Source: Collinsella aerofaciens (lineage in GTDB: Bacteria > Actinomycetota > Coriobacteriia > Coriobacteriales > Coriobacteriaceae). From it: 32,007 nucleotides of DNA. Below are positions 23,077 to 31,896 of this stretch, one piece after another. The notes below the pieces were generated by a model. It was given only the letters and a program-made list of their open reading frames with translations, had not been told where the DNA came from and searched no databases. How positions within the stretch are numbered: the first letter of the stretch is position 1; every line of letters begins with the position of its first letter. The position numbers were made by a program, and so were the translations under genes. Where the stretch lies: assembly GCF_902364355.1 (NCBI RefSeq), contig NZ_CABJDK010000014.1, positions 1 to 32,007 of the forward strand. The letters run 5' to 3'.

Positions 23077-23212
23077 GGGCCGCGTGCCCGCCCGCAATAT
23101 ATTTGATTGTCTGCTCGGGCAGTCCTGCGCAAGACGAAGGCCACATTAAGTGGCCTTCTTTGCGTGCGGAACTCGCGATCAATCAAATATATTGCGGGCG
23201 GGCACGCGGCCC
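23077..23212. repeat. Hairpin element copy 2: 33-nt perfect arms, conserved core
   Basis: Left arm 23077-23109 and right arm 23180-23212 are perfect reverse complements over 33 nt (outer end GGGCCGCGTGCC, inner end ATATTTGATTG). The 70-nt core 23110-23179 closely matches the core of the element at 4757-4825, including the identical stretch CCACATTAAGTGGCC and the shared end GTGCGGAACTCGCGAT. The arms are unrelated to those of the other copy. It begins 8 bases after the stop codon of the hydrolase gene, just as the first copy begins 8 bases after its gene. Confidence 0.85.
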
Positions 23213-23264
23213 TCTCGGGTTCGGGGCGCTACGCACCGGATTGGTTGTCTGAATAAAAGAAAGT

Positions 23265-23292
23265 GAAGGCCCCTTTCGGGGCCTTCTTTTTT
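23265..23292. terminator. Bidirectional terminator between the hydrolase gene and murB
   Basis: GAAGGCCCC (23265-23273) pairs with GGGGCCTTC (23278-23286), 9 bp with a TTTC loop. Six T follow on the plus strand. The minus strand reads into ACTTTCTTTTA, so it can serve both convergent genes. It touches the murB stop codon. Confidence 0.85.
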
Positions 23293-24253
23293 AGAGGAAT
23301 TCGCCGACTCGGTGGACTTCGGGTTCGAGGTCCACGTCGAATTGGTCTTTGACGGTTGTTTGGATGTGGCGGATGAGTTCGTCGACATCGGCGGCGGTGG
23401 CGTGGTCGGCGTTGACGATGAAGCCGCAGTGCTTTTCGCTCACCTGCGCGCCGCCAATGGCGTGTCCTCGCAGGCCGGCGTCCATGATGAGCTTGCCGGC
23501 AAAGTGGCCCTCGGGGCGCTTGAAGGTGGAGCCGGCACTCGGCATGTCGAGTGGCTGCTTGTCCTCGCGGCGCTGGCGGTAGTCGTCCATGTCGGCCTTG
23601 ATCATCGCGGCGTTGCCCGGGGCGAGATTGAAAGTGGCCGAAAGCACGATGAAACCGTCGTCGGCAATGCGGCTCTTGCGATAGCCCAGGTTGAGCTCAT
23701 CGACATCGAACTCGATAATGCTGCCGCTACCGCGGGTGCCGTCGTCGAGCATGCGGGCGGGCTTGTAGACGCGCACGGACTCCAGCACATCGGCCATGCA
23801 GGCGCCGTATGCTCCGGCGTTCATGTAGCAGGCACCGCCGACCGATCCGGGAATGCCCGAGATGGGCTCCATGCCGGTAAGGCCGGCCTCGGCTGCCGCG
23901 GCTGCGACATCGGAAAGCAAGGCGCCGGCTGCCGCCGTGACGTGCGTGCCGTCGACCGTAATGTCGGAGAGGCCCTCGCCCAGCGCTACGACGACGCCGC
24001 GGATGCCCTTGTCGCCGACGAGCAAGTCGGAGCCGTTGCCCACGATGGTGAGTGGTAGATTGCAGCGATAGCAGGTATCGAGCGTGGCGACGAGGCCTTG
24101 CTCAGTATCGGGCGTGACAAAGACGTCGGCCGGACCGCCGATCTTAAACGTGGTGTGCTCGCGCATGGGCTCGCTCATCAGCACGTTGTCCTCGCCGGCA
24201 ACGCCAGCGAGCGCGCACAGCAGGTCCTCGTTAAAAAAATCGTTCTCGTGCAT
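23291..24253 (-). CDS. murB: UDP-N-acetylenolpyruvoylglucosamine reductase
   Basis: 320 residues from the ATG at 24253 (MHENDFFNED), preceded by AAAGGCGG; the frame continues upstream without a better start. It reduces enolpyruvyl-UDP-GlcNAc to UDP-MurNAc with NADPH and FAD, an early cytoplasmic step of peptidoglycan synthesis. FAD-binding blocks are TTFKIGGPADVF (34-45), VGNGSDLLVGDKGI (71-84) and SGIPGSVGGACYMNAGAYG (132-150). Active-site elements are YRKSR (191-195), the proton-donor serine in AGSTFKRP (Ser242) and a C-terminal glutamate in PEVH (Glu312). The length fits the shorter type II enzymes. It is transcribed alone, convergent with the hydrolase gene and divergent from the LacI gene. 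Confidence 0.95.
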   Translation of the reverse strand: MHENDFFNEDLLCALAGVAGEDNVLMSEPMREHTTFKIGGPADVFVTPDTEQGLVATLDTCYRCNLPLTIVGNGSDLLVGDKGIRGVVVALGEGLSDITVDGTHVTAAAGALLSDVAAAAAEAGLTGMEPISGIPGSVGGACYMNAGAYGACMADVLESVRVYKPARMLDDGTRGSGSIIEFDVDELNLGYRKSRIADDGFIVLSATFNLAPGNAAMIKADMDDYRQRREDKQPLDMPSAGSTFKRPEGHFAGKLIMDAGLRGHAIGGAQVSEKHCGFIVNADHATAADVDELIRHIQTTVKDQFDVDLEPEVHRVGEFL

Positions 24254-24436
24254 ACGAATATCCGCCTTTTGGTGGTCGTTGTCATCAATCGATTGCAATA
24301 TACCCCACCCGGACGGATTTGGTGCGCTGGCGGCGATAAAACAGCCGTCCACCGGATTGGTAAAGTGTTTATCACCGAGGTAGAGGGGTAGTCGCTATAC
24401 TTTCAAGAGATTGCGCGTAAACCCGGAAGGAGCGAG

Positions 24437-25465
24437 ATGGCCAACAAAGTCACCCTCAAGCAGATCGCCCAGGAGGTGGGGCTTTCCCCCTCGTCGGTCT
24501 CGCTTGTTCTCAATAATCGGCCCTGTCGCATCTCGGAAGAAAACCGCAAGCTCATCAAAGAGGTCGCGGCGCGCAACCACTATGTTCCCAACCAGATTGC
24601 GCGCAGCCTGGTCATGCGCGAGTCGCGCACGCTGGGCCTTATCGTCCCTAACATCGAGAGCCGCTTTTTTGCCTCGCTCGCCGGTAGCCTGGAAAAGCGC
24701 TGCCGCGAGGACGGCTATGCGCTCTTCATTACCAGTTCGGGCGGAAGCGCCGATGACGATCTGGAGCTGCTGCGCCAGCTGGTGACGCGCGGCGTTGATG
24801 GTGTCTTCCTGGTTGTGGGCGACGAGTTCTCCGACGACCGCGCCCTGCGCGAAGAAGTCAGCCATCTGCCTATCCCTGCCGTGATGGTCGACCGTGCCAT
24901 TGAGGGGCTCGAGTGCGACAAAGTGATGTTCGACCACGAGATGGGTGGCTACATGGCCACTCGCTATCTGATCGAGCAGGGCCACCGTCGCATTGCCTGC
25001 TTGGTTAACGCGCGCCGTTCCAATACGGGGCGTAAGCGACTTGCCGGCTATGAGCGCGCGCTGCGCGAGGTTGGCCTGCCTATCGACGCACGTTTGGAGT
25101 TTGAGAGCGAGTACTACATTCCGAGTGCCTACGAGGCTTCGGAGGCGGTACTCGCAACCGATGCCACCGCTGTGTTCGCAAGTTCGGATAACATCGCCCT
25201 CGGTCTGCTCAAGCGCTTGCACGAGATGGGGAAGAGCATCCCGGGCGATATTTCGGTCGTAAGCTATGACAACTCGGCGGCCGACGTTCTCTTTGAGCCG
25301 GCGCTGACCGCCATTGAGCAGGATCCTGGTGTCCTTGCGGAGCATGCTTTTGGCTGCATGTCCAAGCGTCTTGCCGGTAGGGGCGGTAGGCGTGCCGAAG
25401 AGGTCGTTCTGGAGCCGGCGCTTATCGTGAAGGGCAGTGTGCTCGAGCTTACTAAACACAACTAA
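24437..25465 (+). CDS. LacI-family transcriptional regulator, likely of xfp
   Basis: 342 residues. The N-terminal helix-turn-helix VTLKQIAQEVGLSPSSVSLVLNN, with hinge helix ending near PNQIARSLV, gives a typical LacI DNA-binding unit. It is followed by a periplasmic-binding-protein-like sensor domain (about residues 60-330; LGLIVPNIESRFFASL, VFASSDNIALGLL, DISVVSYDNS). The start at 24437 has GGAAGGAG upstream; a TATACT box lies at 24396-24401. Only 204 bp separate it from the phosphoketolase gene, and that gap holds twin AAAACGTTTT palindromes. The gene probably represses xfp, and perhaps itself: TAAACACGTTTA overlaps its own stop codon. The effector sugar is unknown. Confidence 0.9.
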   Translation: MANKVTLKQIAQEVGLSPSSVSLVLNNRPCRISEENRKLIKEVAARNHYVPNQIARSLVMRESRTLGLIVPNIESRFFASLAGSLEKRCREDGYALFITSSGGSADDDLELLRQLVTRGVDGVFLVVGDEFSDDRALREEVSHLPIPAVMVDRAIEGLECDKVMFDHEMGGYMATRYLIEQGHRRIACLVNARRSNTGRKRLAGYERALREVGLPIDARLEFESEYYIPSAYEASEAVLATDATAVFASSDNIALGLLKRLHEMGKSIPGDISVVSYDNSAADVLFEPALTAIEQDPGVLAEHAFGCMSKRLAGRGGRRAEEVVLEPALIVKGSVLELTKHN

Positions 25466-25565
25466 ACACGTTTACCAATTCATGCAGATTGAATATGGAG
25501 TACCTGTGACAGATAATGCCGCAGGTGAATGTCGCGTTTTGCCAATCGATGGGATCGATAAAGAT

Positions 25566-25611
25566 GCTAAAACGTTTTTTCACCATGATAAAACGTTTTA
25601 GCAAATATACT
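25566..25611 (+). promoter_or_regulatory. xfp promoter with twin AAAACGTTTT operators
   Basis: AAAACGTTTT occurs at 25569-25578 and 25590-25599, centres exactly 21 bp apart (two helical turns), inside a larger inverted repeat GCTAAAACGTTTT...AAAACGTTTTAGC (25566-25602). A TATACT -10 box (25606-25611) follows directly. A -35 is not obvious, so the two sites would cover the -35 and spacer. The CG-centred palindrome fits a LacI-family operator, and the matching regulator is encoded immediately upstream. Confidence 0.7.
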
Positions 25612-25669
25612 AGTCCCAACGAATGGTTGCCGTATCGAAAGGCAACCGCGCAGCGAAGGGACATAAACA

Positions 25670-28198
25670 ATGGCTAAAACACTGGGAACGCCGTGGCAAA
25701 AACTGGGACATGAGGTCCCCGCTTCCGAGCTCGAGGGTGTCGACCTGTACTGGCGCGCCTCGAACTACCTGTCCGTCGGCCAGATTTACCTTCGCTCCAA
25801 CCCGCTGATGCGCAGCGACTTTGTCGACGAGAAGACCGGCGAGACGCGCGACTTTGGTCGTCCGGACGTCAAGCATCGCCTGGTTGGTCACTGGGGCACC
25901 ACGCCCGGCATCAACTTCCTGTTCGGCCACGTCAACCGTCTCATCGCCGACCACAACCAGAACGCCATCTTCCTGATGGGCCCGGGTCACGGTGGCCCCG
26001 CCGGCACCGCCCAGTCGCTGCTCGATGGCACCTACCGCGAGATTCGTCCCGACATCACCAATGACGAGGCCGGCCTGCAGAAGTTCTTCCGCCAGTTCTC
26101 CTACCCCGGCGGCATCCCGAGCCACTTTGCGCCCGAGACGCCCGGCTCCATCCACGAGGGCGGCGAGCTTGGCTACACGCTCAGCCACGCCTACGGCGCC
26201 GTCATGGACAACCCGAGCCTGCTGGCCGTGGCCGTGGTGGGCGACGGCGAGTCCGAGACCGGTCCGCTTGCCACCTCTTGGCAGTCCAACAAGCTCGTGA
26301 ACCCGGCAACCGATGGCATCGTCCTGCCGATCCTGCACCTCAACGGTTACAAGATCGCCAACCCCACCATCCTCGCTCGCGTGTCCGACGAGGAGCTGGC
26401 CAAGTTCTTTGAGGGCATGGGCTACAAGCCGCACTTCTTTGTCGCCGGCTTTGACGACGAGAGCCACGCGAGGATCCACGAGCGTTTTGCCGCCCTGTTT
26501 GAGCAGGTCTTTGACGAGATCTGCGACATTAAGGCCACCGCTCAGGCCCGGGCAGCCGCGGGCGAGACCGTGGTCCGCCCGGCCTATCCCATGATCGTGT
26601 TCCGTACGCCCAAGGGCTGGACCTGCCCCAAGCACATCGATGGCAAGAAGACCGAGGACTCCTGGCGCGCGCATCAGGTGCCGCTGGCGAGTGCCAAGGA
26701 CACCCACGAGCACTTCCGCGTGCTACGCGAGTGGCTGCGCTCCTACAAGCCTGAGGAGCTCTTTACGCCCGAGGGTCAGGTGCGTCCCGAGGTGACGGCC
26801 TTTATGCCGACCGGCGAGCTGCGCATCGGCGCCAACCCCAACGCGAACGGCGGCAAGGTGCGCCGCGAGCTCGAACTGCCCGATATTCATGCCCACGAGA
26901 TTCCCGTCGCAAGTAAGGGCCACGGCTGGGGTTCCACCGAGGCCGCCCGCGTCTTTGGTGAGTACACTGCCGACGTTCTGGCCAAGAACATGGACGATTT
27001 CCGCATCTTCGGTCCCGACGAGACCGCGTCTAACCGCCTGCAGGCTGCCTACAAGGTGACCAAGAAGCAGTGGGATGCCGGCTTCTACGAGGACGAGGCC
27101 AACGACGAGCTGCTGGCAGGCTCCGGTAAGGTTGTCGAGCAGCTTTCCGAGCACCAGTGCGAGGGCTTCCTCGAGGCCTACGTGCTCACTGGCCGTTCCG
27201 GCGTGTGGAGCTCCTACGAGAGCTTTGTCCATGTGGTCGACTCCATGGTCAACCAGCACTGCAAGTGGCTCGAGGCTACCAAGCGCGAGATTCCGTGGCG
27301 TGCCCCCATCAGCGGCCTCAACATTTTGCTGTCGAGCCATGTCTGGCGTCAGGACCACAACGGCTTCTCGCACCAGGACCCCGGCTTTATCGACCTGCTG
27401 CTCAATAAGACCAACGATACGCATATCGTGAACGCCTACTATCCGGCCGACGCCAACATGGCGCTCGCCGTGGCCGAGCGCGTCTACCAGTCCACCGACT
27501 GCGTCAACGCCATCTTCTGCGGCAAGCAGCCCGCCCCGACCTTCCAGACGGTCGACGAGGCCAAGTCCGAACTCGCCGAGGGCGTCGCGACTTGGGAGTG
27601 GGCATCGACTGCCAGCTCGCTTGCCGAGGCCGACATCGTGGTTGCGACCTGCGGTGACGTGCCGACGCTCGAGGCCCTGGCTGCAACCGATATGCTGCGC
27701 AAACTGGGCATTAAGGTGTGGTTCGTCAACGTGGTCGATCTGCTCAAGATTCAGAACGTCTGCGAGAACGACCAGGCCATCAGCGACGAGCGCTGGGCTG
27801 AGCTGTTCGGCTGCGGCGAGAAGCCCGTCCTCTTCGCATTCCACGCCTATGCCGGCACGATCCGCCGTCTGATTTGGAACCGCCCCGGCCACGATGCCTT
27901 TCGCGTCCACGGCTACGAGGAGAAAGGCTCCACGACCACGCCGTTCGACATGCTGCGTCTGAACAACATGGACCGCTGGGCGCTTGCCGCCGACGTGCTG
28001 CACATGGTCGACGCCGATAAGTTTGCCGAGCAGATCGATAAGTGGGAGGCCTTCCGCACCGAGGCCTTTGAGTTCGCGTGCGACGAGGGCTTCGATCACC
28101 CGGCCTTTACCGACTGGGTCTGGCCCGATGCCGCTGCCGCAACTGCTGCCGACGGCGCACTCTCCGCAACGCAGATGACCGCGGGCGACAACGAATAA
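25670..28198 (+). CDS. xfp: Xylulose-5-phosphate/fructose-6-phosphate phosphoketolase
   Basis: 842 residues. A thiamine-diphosphate enzyme that splits xylulose-5-P (and in many members fructose-6-P) with phosphate to acetyl-phosphate plus glyceraldehyde-3-P or erythrose-4-P, the key step of the bifid shunt. Blocks seen: [54 protein letters not shown], the thiamine-diphosphate motif [10 protein letters not shown] with WQSNKL following, [11 protein letters not shown] and [12 protein letters not shown]. The length is a little above the usual 790-825 because of an Ala-rich C-terminal tail (about 820-842). The start at 25670 follows GAAGGGA. It is probably controlled by the LacI-type regulator just upstream. 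Which substrate dominates cannot be judged. Confidence 0.95.
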   Translation: MAKTLGTPWQKLGHEVPASELEGVDLYWRASNYLSVGQIYLRSNPLMRSDFVDEKTGETRDFGRPDVKHRLVGHWGTTPGINFLFGHVNRLIADHNQNAIFLMGPGHGGPAGTAQSLLDGTYREIRPDITNDEAGLQKFFRQFSYPGGIPSHFAPETPGSIHEGGELGYTLSHAYGAVMDNPSLLAVAVVGDGESETGPLATSWQSNKLVNPATDGIVLPILHLNGYKIANPTILARVSDEELAKFFEGMGYKPHFFVAGFDDESHARIHERFAALFEQVFDEICDIKATAQARAAAGETVVRPAYPMIVFRTPKGWTCPKHIDGKKTEDSWRAHQVPLASAKDTHEHFRVLREWLRSYKPEELFTPEGQVRPEVTAFMPTGELRIGANPNANGGKVRRELELPDIHAHEIPVASKGHGWGSTEAARVFGEYTADVLAKNMDDFRIFGPDETASNRLQAAYKVTKKQWDAGFYEDEANDELLAGSGKVVEQLSEHQCEGFLEAYVLTGRSGVWSSYESFVHVVDSMVNQHCKWLEATKREIPWRAPISGLNILLSSHVWRQDHNGFSHQDPGFIDLLLNKTNDTHIVNAYYPADANMALAVAERVYQSTDCVNAIFCGKQPAPTFQTVDEAKSELAEGVATWEWASTASSLAEADIVVATCGDVPTLEALAATDMLRKLGIKVWFVNVVDLLKIQNVCENDQAISDERWAELFGCGEKPVLFAFHAYAGTIRRLIWNRPGHDAFRVHGYEEKGSTTTPFDMLRLNNMDRWALAADVLHMVDADKFAEQIDKWEAFRTEAFEFACDEGFDHPAFTDWVWPDAAAATAADGALSATQMTAGDNE

Positions 28199-28340
28199 CA
28201 TCCGGGACGGTCTCGCCCGGAGGCGGCCATCTCGACCGTTTCGATCTGCGGCGCTGATATTTTTTAATGTGATGGGAACTTGGCTGTTGCTGCCTTGTGG
28301 ATCGTGCATCCAACTAGGGTCAGCCAAGATTACATCGCCG

Positions 28341-28413
28341 GGGCCGGGGTGCCTGCTTTGTTTTGAGAAGTTCGCGAAGCCCACTTCTCAAAACAAAGCA
28401 GGCACCCTGGCCC
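28341..28413. repeat. 31-nt inverted repeat downstream of xfp
   Basis: Bases 28341-28371 and 28383-28413 are reverse complements with one difference (outer GGGCCGGGGTGCCTGC, inner TTTTGAGAAGT), separated by an 11-nt loop. It lies in the 336-bp gap between xfp and the next gene. The gap also has a short TCCGGG/CCCGGA stem just after the xfp stop codon (about 28201-28221). I see no gene there. No T-run follows the long hairpin. It resembles the other hairpin elements in arm length and GC-rich outer end but lacks their conserved core. Confidence 0.8.
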
Positions 28414-28534
28414 TCGTCCATGAACTTTTCCGCTGAGCGAGCCATAGGCGCCACGCACCGATGCGATAAGGCGGCGGCTTGAAATTGGTGCTATATTCAG
28501 CTTGAGTTGTTTAATGCTAGTACGGGAGGCTGAT

Positions 28535-29023
28535 ATGGGGCTATTCAAGAAGAAAAACCCGCAGGATGCCTTTGATCCCGATGTGTTTACCATCACGGAT
28601 ACGATTTTGGACCCGCCGCGGTTTACGTTTTTGCCGGCTATCTACCAGGATGCCACGCGCCGCAAGTGGGCTGTGCATCAGCGCGGTGCAGAGCCAAAGA
28701 TATTTGACTACGCGGACGTGCTGCAGTGCGAAGTGGCCGAGGCGGGCGATCCGGAGGCCGAGGAAGCGGTCTCAAAACAGGAATTTGCCCAGCGTATTCT
28801 GGCAAATCCCGCTAAGGCGGCAAAAATGAACGCTGCCAAGCGTAATATGTGTCTTGGTATGGGCGTTGTTGTGGCGGTTCAGACGGGAAAAGACGAGGTT
28901 TCCAAATTAGAGATTCCTGTTATGACCGACGAAGTCAAACGCGATTCAAGTCTATATAAGTCGTATCGGAATGTCGCCGAGAAGATTAAGGCCGAATTTG
29001 ATGCCATGGGAGGGCTGGCCTAA
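28535..29023 (+). CDS. Uncharacterised 162-residue cytoplasmic protein
   Basis: The ATG at 28535 has a strong GGGAGG 6 nt upstream; the frame extends further left but without a good start. The protein begins MGLFKKKNPQDAFDPD, with no signal peptide or membrane segment. The middle part (KWAVHQRGAEPKIFDYADVLQCEVAEAGD, about 44-72) resembles the strand-rich domain found in several small proteins of unknown function that read 'f.y.dI...e..edg'. Residues about 73-98 (PEAEEAVSKQEFAQ... KAAKMNAAK) look helical, and NMCLGMGVVVAVQTGKDEVSKLEIPV follows. The C-terminus is helical and charged. I do not recognise a function. It precedes the two GntR genes by 38 bp and could be transcribed with them. Confidence 0.75.
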   Translation: MGLFKKKNPQDAFDPDVFTITDTILDPPRFTFLPAIYQDATRRKWAVHQRGAEPKIFDYADVLQCEVAEAGDPEAEEAVSKQEFAQRILANPAKAAKMNAAKRNMCLGMGVVVAVQTGKDEVSKLEIPVMTDEVKRDSSLYKSYRNVAEKIKAEFDAMGGLA

Positions 29024-29061
29024 TTTTGGCGACATACGTTTCTGAATGAGGAGTCTGTGCA

Positions 29062-29829
29062 ATGGCAGGCGAATCTTATGCAATTCCCCCCAAAGATCGT
29101 GCTGTTGAGGGAATTCTTTGGTATATCCAGCACCATCAGCTTGCCGGCGGCGATCGCCTGCCGGCCGAGCGCGTGCTGTGCGAAGACATCGGCGTTTCGC
29201 GTACGGCGTTGCGCGCCGGTATCATGCGGCTCATCTCGTGCGGAACGCTCGAGAGCCGTCGCGGATCGGGTACGTATTTGTGTCCTCCTAAGCCGCTGAA
29301 CATCTTCCAGGAAACGTATAACTTTTCCGATGCTGTGCGGACTGCCGGCCTGCATCCCTCTTCTCGTCTGGTTTCCACCGGGACCATCGAGGCGGATGAA
29401 GCGCTTGCCGACAAGCTTGGGGTGTCTGTAGGCGCTCCTTTACTCCGCATGCAACGCGTTCGACTTATCGAGGGCGAGCCGGCGTCAATCGAGACGGCTC
29501 ACGTCAATCTGTCCCTGTGCCCGTCACTTCCCAATCACGACTATACGCAAGAAAGCCTGTACGATGTTTTGCTTCAAGAAGGCGGCGTACGCGTGGAGCA
29601 TGGGTGTGAACATGTTTCGATTTCGCGCCTGAATGCCGAAGAGGCCGAACTGCTTCAGCAGGACGAGGGGACGCCTGTTTTCTATCAGAGCTCGATTGAG
29701 TTCGATAAGGACATGCGTTTTGTGGAGCATTGCAAATCGGTGATTTTGCCCACAAAGTTCCGCTTTGCCGATAACGGCGAAAAGAACGGCAAGAAGAGCG
29801 CGGCAGGTGAACAATGGCTGAAACAGTAG
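29062..29829 (+). CDS. GntR-family regulator 1 of a tandem pair (HutC type)
   Basis: 255 residues. The winged helix (about 8-75) carries LPAERVLCEDIGVSRTALRA and wing SRRGSGTYL; the UTRA sensor domain follows (about 90-240; GAPLLRMQRVRLIEGEPASIE). The ATG at 29062 follows GAGGAG. Its last 16 bases overlap the start of the second GntR gene (29814), so the two are translated together. The products share the family but differ clearly in sequence. They probably control the sugar-isomerase gene starting at 30721, and may act as a heteromer or respond to two signals. Confidence 0.87.
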   Translation: MAGESYAIPPKDRAVEGILWYIQHHQLAGGDRLPAERVLCEDIGVSRTALRAGIMRLISCGTLESRRGSGTYLCPPKPLNIFQETYNFSDAVRTAGLHPSSRLVSTGTIEADEALADKLGVSVGAPLLRMQRVRLIEGEPASIETAHVNLSLCPSLPNHDYTQESLYDVLLQEGGVRVEHGCEHVSISRLNAEEAELLQQDEGTPVFYQSSIEFDKDMRFVEHCKSVILPTKFRFADNGEKNGKKSAAGEQWLKQ

Positions 29830-30527
29830 ATGCCACCCCGGTTTATATGCGCATACGACGTCGAATTGAAGAGTGTATCGAGCGCGGTATATATCCCACG
29901 GGTTCCATGATTCCGTCCGAAAATGAACTTGCCGAGGAGTTTGGCACGACACGCCTGACTATCCGGAGTGCTGTGGACGAGTTAGTTCGGCGCGGGCAGA
30001 TTCGCCGCGTCCGCGGAAAGGGCGCGTTTGTGGCACAGAAAGTGCCTGTTGCTTACGAGCGAACAGGAGGCTTTCGCGAGTCGGTTCGTGCTTCGGGCGG
30101 CGAGCCGTCCGTCCGCATCCTCGCGCGTTCCAAGCGTTATGCGGGTCCATATTATGCCAACCTGTTTGGCATTGTCGAGGACGATTTGCTGTATTCGATT
30201 CGGCGTTTGAACTGCGTCAACGGCAATCCCGTATCGATTGAGATGGCGTTCATCCCGTGCCTGCTGTTTCCCACAATTGAAGATATTGACGTGTCGGTCT
30301 TCAGTTTGTACGAGACCTATGAGATGCTGGGCCGAAAGCCGGTCATGGCACAGGAAAAGCTCGATATCGAAGCGCTGGGCGCGCGAGATGCCGGTCTGCT
30401 TGGACTGGAGCAGGGCGATCTTGCCTTGACGCTGGAGTGCGTGAGCTTCGATGCGAGCGGCCAGGCGATCGAGTACGTCAAGTCGTTTAACCGCGGTGAT
30501 GCGGGTGGATATACCTATACGTATTAG
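29814..30527 (+). CDS. GntR-family regulator 2 of a tandem pair (HutC type)
   Basis: 237 residues. The winged helix IPSENELAEEFGTTRLTIRS with wing VRGKGAFV (about 10-78) is followed by a UTRA domain (about 85-235; YYANLFGIVEDDLLYSIRRLNCVNGNPVSIE). It starts 16 bases inside the preceding regulator gene with GCAGGTGA as ribosome-binding site. The next gene in the same direction begins 193 bp later, after a gap with several palindromes that fit GntR-type operators. Two overlapping regulators of one family before one operon is unusual. Confidence 0.88.
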   Translation: MAETVDATPVYMRIRRRIEECIERGIYPTGSMIPSENELAEEFGTTRLTIRSAVDELVRRGQIRRVRGKGAFVAQKVPVAYERTGGFRESVRASGGEPSVRILARSKRYAGPYYANLFGIVEDDLLYSIRRLNCVNGNPVSIEMAFIPCLLFPTIEDIDVSVFSLYETYEMLGRKPVMAQEKLDIEALGARDAGLLGLEQGDLALTLECVSFDASGQAIEYVKSFNRGDAGGYTYTY

Positions 30528-30548
30528 CTGGTGTTTTGTGAATAACAG

Positions 30549-30699
30549 CTGGTAAGCTAACCAGTTTTGATCGTTGGGTCAGCCGTATATACAACCTTAC
30601 ATGGCTCAAAATCGACCGTTCGCCGATGGGGATAAATTAATCGACAAAGAGGTATCAAAAAGCCGTAACCTGTAACTGTGATTGGTATCAAATACTAAT
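30549..30699 (+). promoter_or_regulatory. Operator cluster upstream of the SIS genes
   Basis: Three symmetric sites lie in the 193-bp gap. CTGGTAAGCTAACCAG (30549-30564) is palindromic except for two A/A positions. GTATATAC (30585-30592) fits the HutC consensus GT-N-TA-N-AC. ATTGGTATCAAATACTAAT (30681-30699) is an inverted repeat with 8-bp arms and one mismatch. GGTATCAAA is also repeated directly at 30651-30659 and 30684-30692, 33 bp apart. Two kinds of site next to two different GntR genes may mean one site type for each protein. Confidence 0.5.
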
Positions 30700-30720
30700 G
30701 ATTTGTTACGAGGTGAGACG

Positions 30721-31836
30721 ATGAAGATGCTCGATTACGTTCAGCTTGCCCATGTGCGTATGGGAGAGAACCTCGAGCGTTCGTCTGAGCTGGTAGCGCA
30801 GCTCGTTGATATTTTCCAGTCCGGTTCTTTTGACGCGCTGCGCATCGTTGCTTCGGGTTCGTCGCGCCATGCCGCCGATTGCGCCCGCGATTACCTGCAA
30901 GATGCGCTGCAGATGCAGGTGCCCGTTGTGACGCCCGAGGCTTTTGTCGATTTTGAGCACACCTATCCGCAGCATGCGCTCAACATCGCCGTCTCGCAGA
31001 GTGGCTATTCGACCAATACGATTGCGGCGCTCGATTACATGTGCGCGCACGATATGCCTGCAGTTGCGCTCACAGCAAACGTCGAGGCTCCCATTAAGGA
31101 GCATGCCGATATCGTTCTCGACTACGGCGTGGGCGTCGAGTCGGTGGACTTTGTAACTCTGGGCGTCCAGACGCTCATCGAGTATCTGGTGCTCTTTGGT
31201 GTTTACGGCGGTCAGGCGCGTGGAACGATTGATGCCGAGGGCGTTGCCCAGCGTCTTGACGACCTGCGCGAGACTATTCATGCTAATGCCGCCATGTGCA
31301 AGACGGCCGAGACTTACGTGCAAGATCACATGCTCGAGCTGTCGGAACATGCGCCGGCGATGGTTGTGGGCAATGGCCCCAACTATGGCGTTGCCGAAGA
31401 GGCAGCACTCAAGCTGAGCGAGACCATCAAGATTCCGGCTATGCATCACGAGGGCGAGGAGTTCGTCCACGGTCCCGAGATGCAGATCGTTCCGGGTTAT
31501 CTGGTGTTTATTGTCGACGATCCGCAGGGGTCGGAGCGTCTTGCGAATATCGCCGATGCGCTATCGAACGTTACGAAAAAAACGGTGCTGCTCACGGCCC
31601 ATCCCAGGGGTGGAGCTCACGAGGTTGTGGTGCCTCAGGTGACTCCGCTGCTCAGCGCAATTCCCAATCTCGTGTTCTTCCAGACGGTTGCGGCAATGAT
31701 CGCCGAGCGTCTGAAGTCATGGGACGTGCACCCGTATCTCGATGCCGTCTCCAAACAAATGGAAGTCAAGGCAGGGGGCTACGAAGAGTCAGTCAATGCG
31801 CTTAAGGCCAAAGCGGCCGAGTGTTACGGAATGTAA
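30721..31836 (+). CDS. Double-SIS-domain sugar-phosphate protein, FrlB/GfrF- or GlmS-like
   Basis: 371 residues from the ATG at 30721 (MKMLDYVQLAHVRMGENLER), preceded by GAGGTGAGACG. Two sugar-isomerase (SIS) domains, about residues 30-170 (IVASGSSRHAADCARDYL; AVSQSGYSTNTIAALDYM) and about 195-340 (MVVGNGPNYGVAEEAALKLSETIKIPAMHHEGEEFVHGPEMQI). The last block matches the EFxHGP region of GlmS-type isomerase domains. There is no glutaminase domain, so it is not glucosamine-6-P synthase. Relatives are AgaS-type isomerases/deaminases and the deglycases FrlB, GfrE and GfrF, which release sugar-6-P from fructoselysine-6-P or glucoselysine-6-P. GntR genes upstream and another gene of probably similar type downstream favour a deglycase pair; the substrate remains inferred. 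Confidence 0.8.
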   Translation: MKMLDYVQLAHVRMGENLERSSELVAQLVDIFQSGSFDALRIVASGSSRHAADCARDYLQDALQMQVPVVTPEAFVDFEHTYPQHALNIAVSQSGYSTNTIAALDYMCAHDMPAVALTANVEAPIKEHADIVLDYGVGVESVDFVTLGVQTLIEYLVLFGVYGGQARGTIDAEGVAQRLDDLRETIHANAAMCKTAETYVQDHMLELSEHAPAMVVGNGPNYGVAEEAALKLSETIKIPAMHHEGEEFVHGPEMQIVPGYLVFIVDDPQGSERLANIADALSNVTKKTVLLTAHPRGGAHEVVVPQVTPLLSAIPNLVFFQTVAAMIAERLKSWDVHPYLDAVSKQMEVKAGGYEESVNALKAKAAECYGM

Positions 31837-31896
31837 GCGGGTTTTGATGCCCGTTGGCATGGGGGATGTGGAGACAACCCCAGAAAGGAGAGACAA

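Noticed and set aside
24297..24302. TATATT as -10 box for murB
   Set aside because: No acceptable -35 at 16-18 bp on the minus strand, so it was not listed as a promoter.
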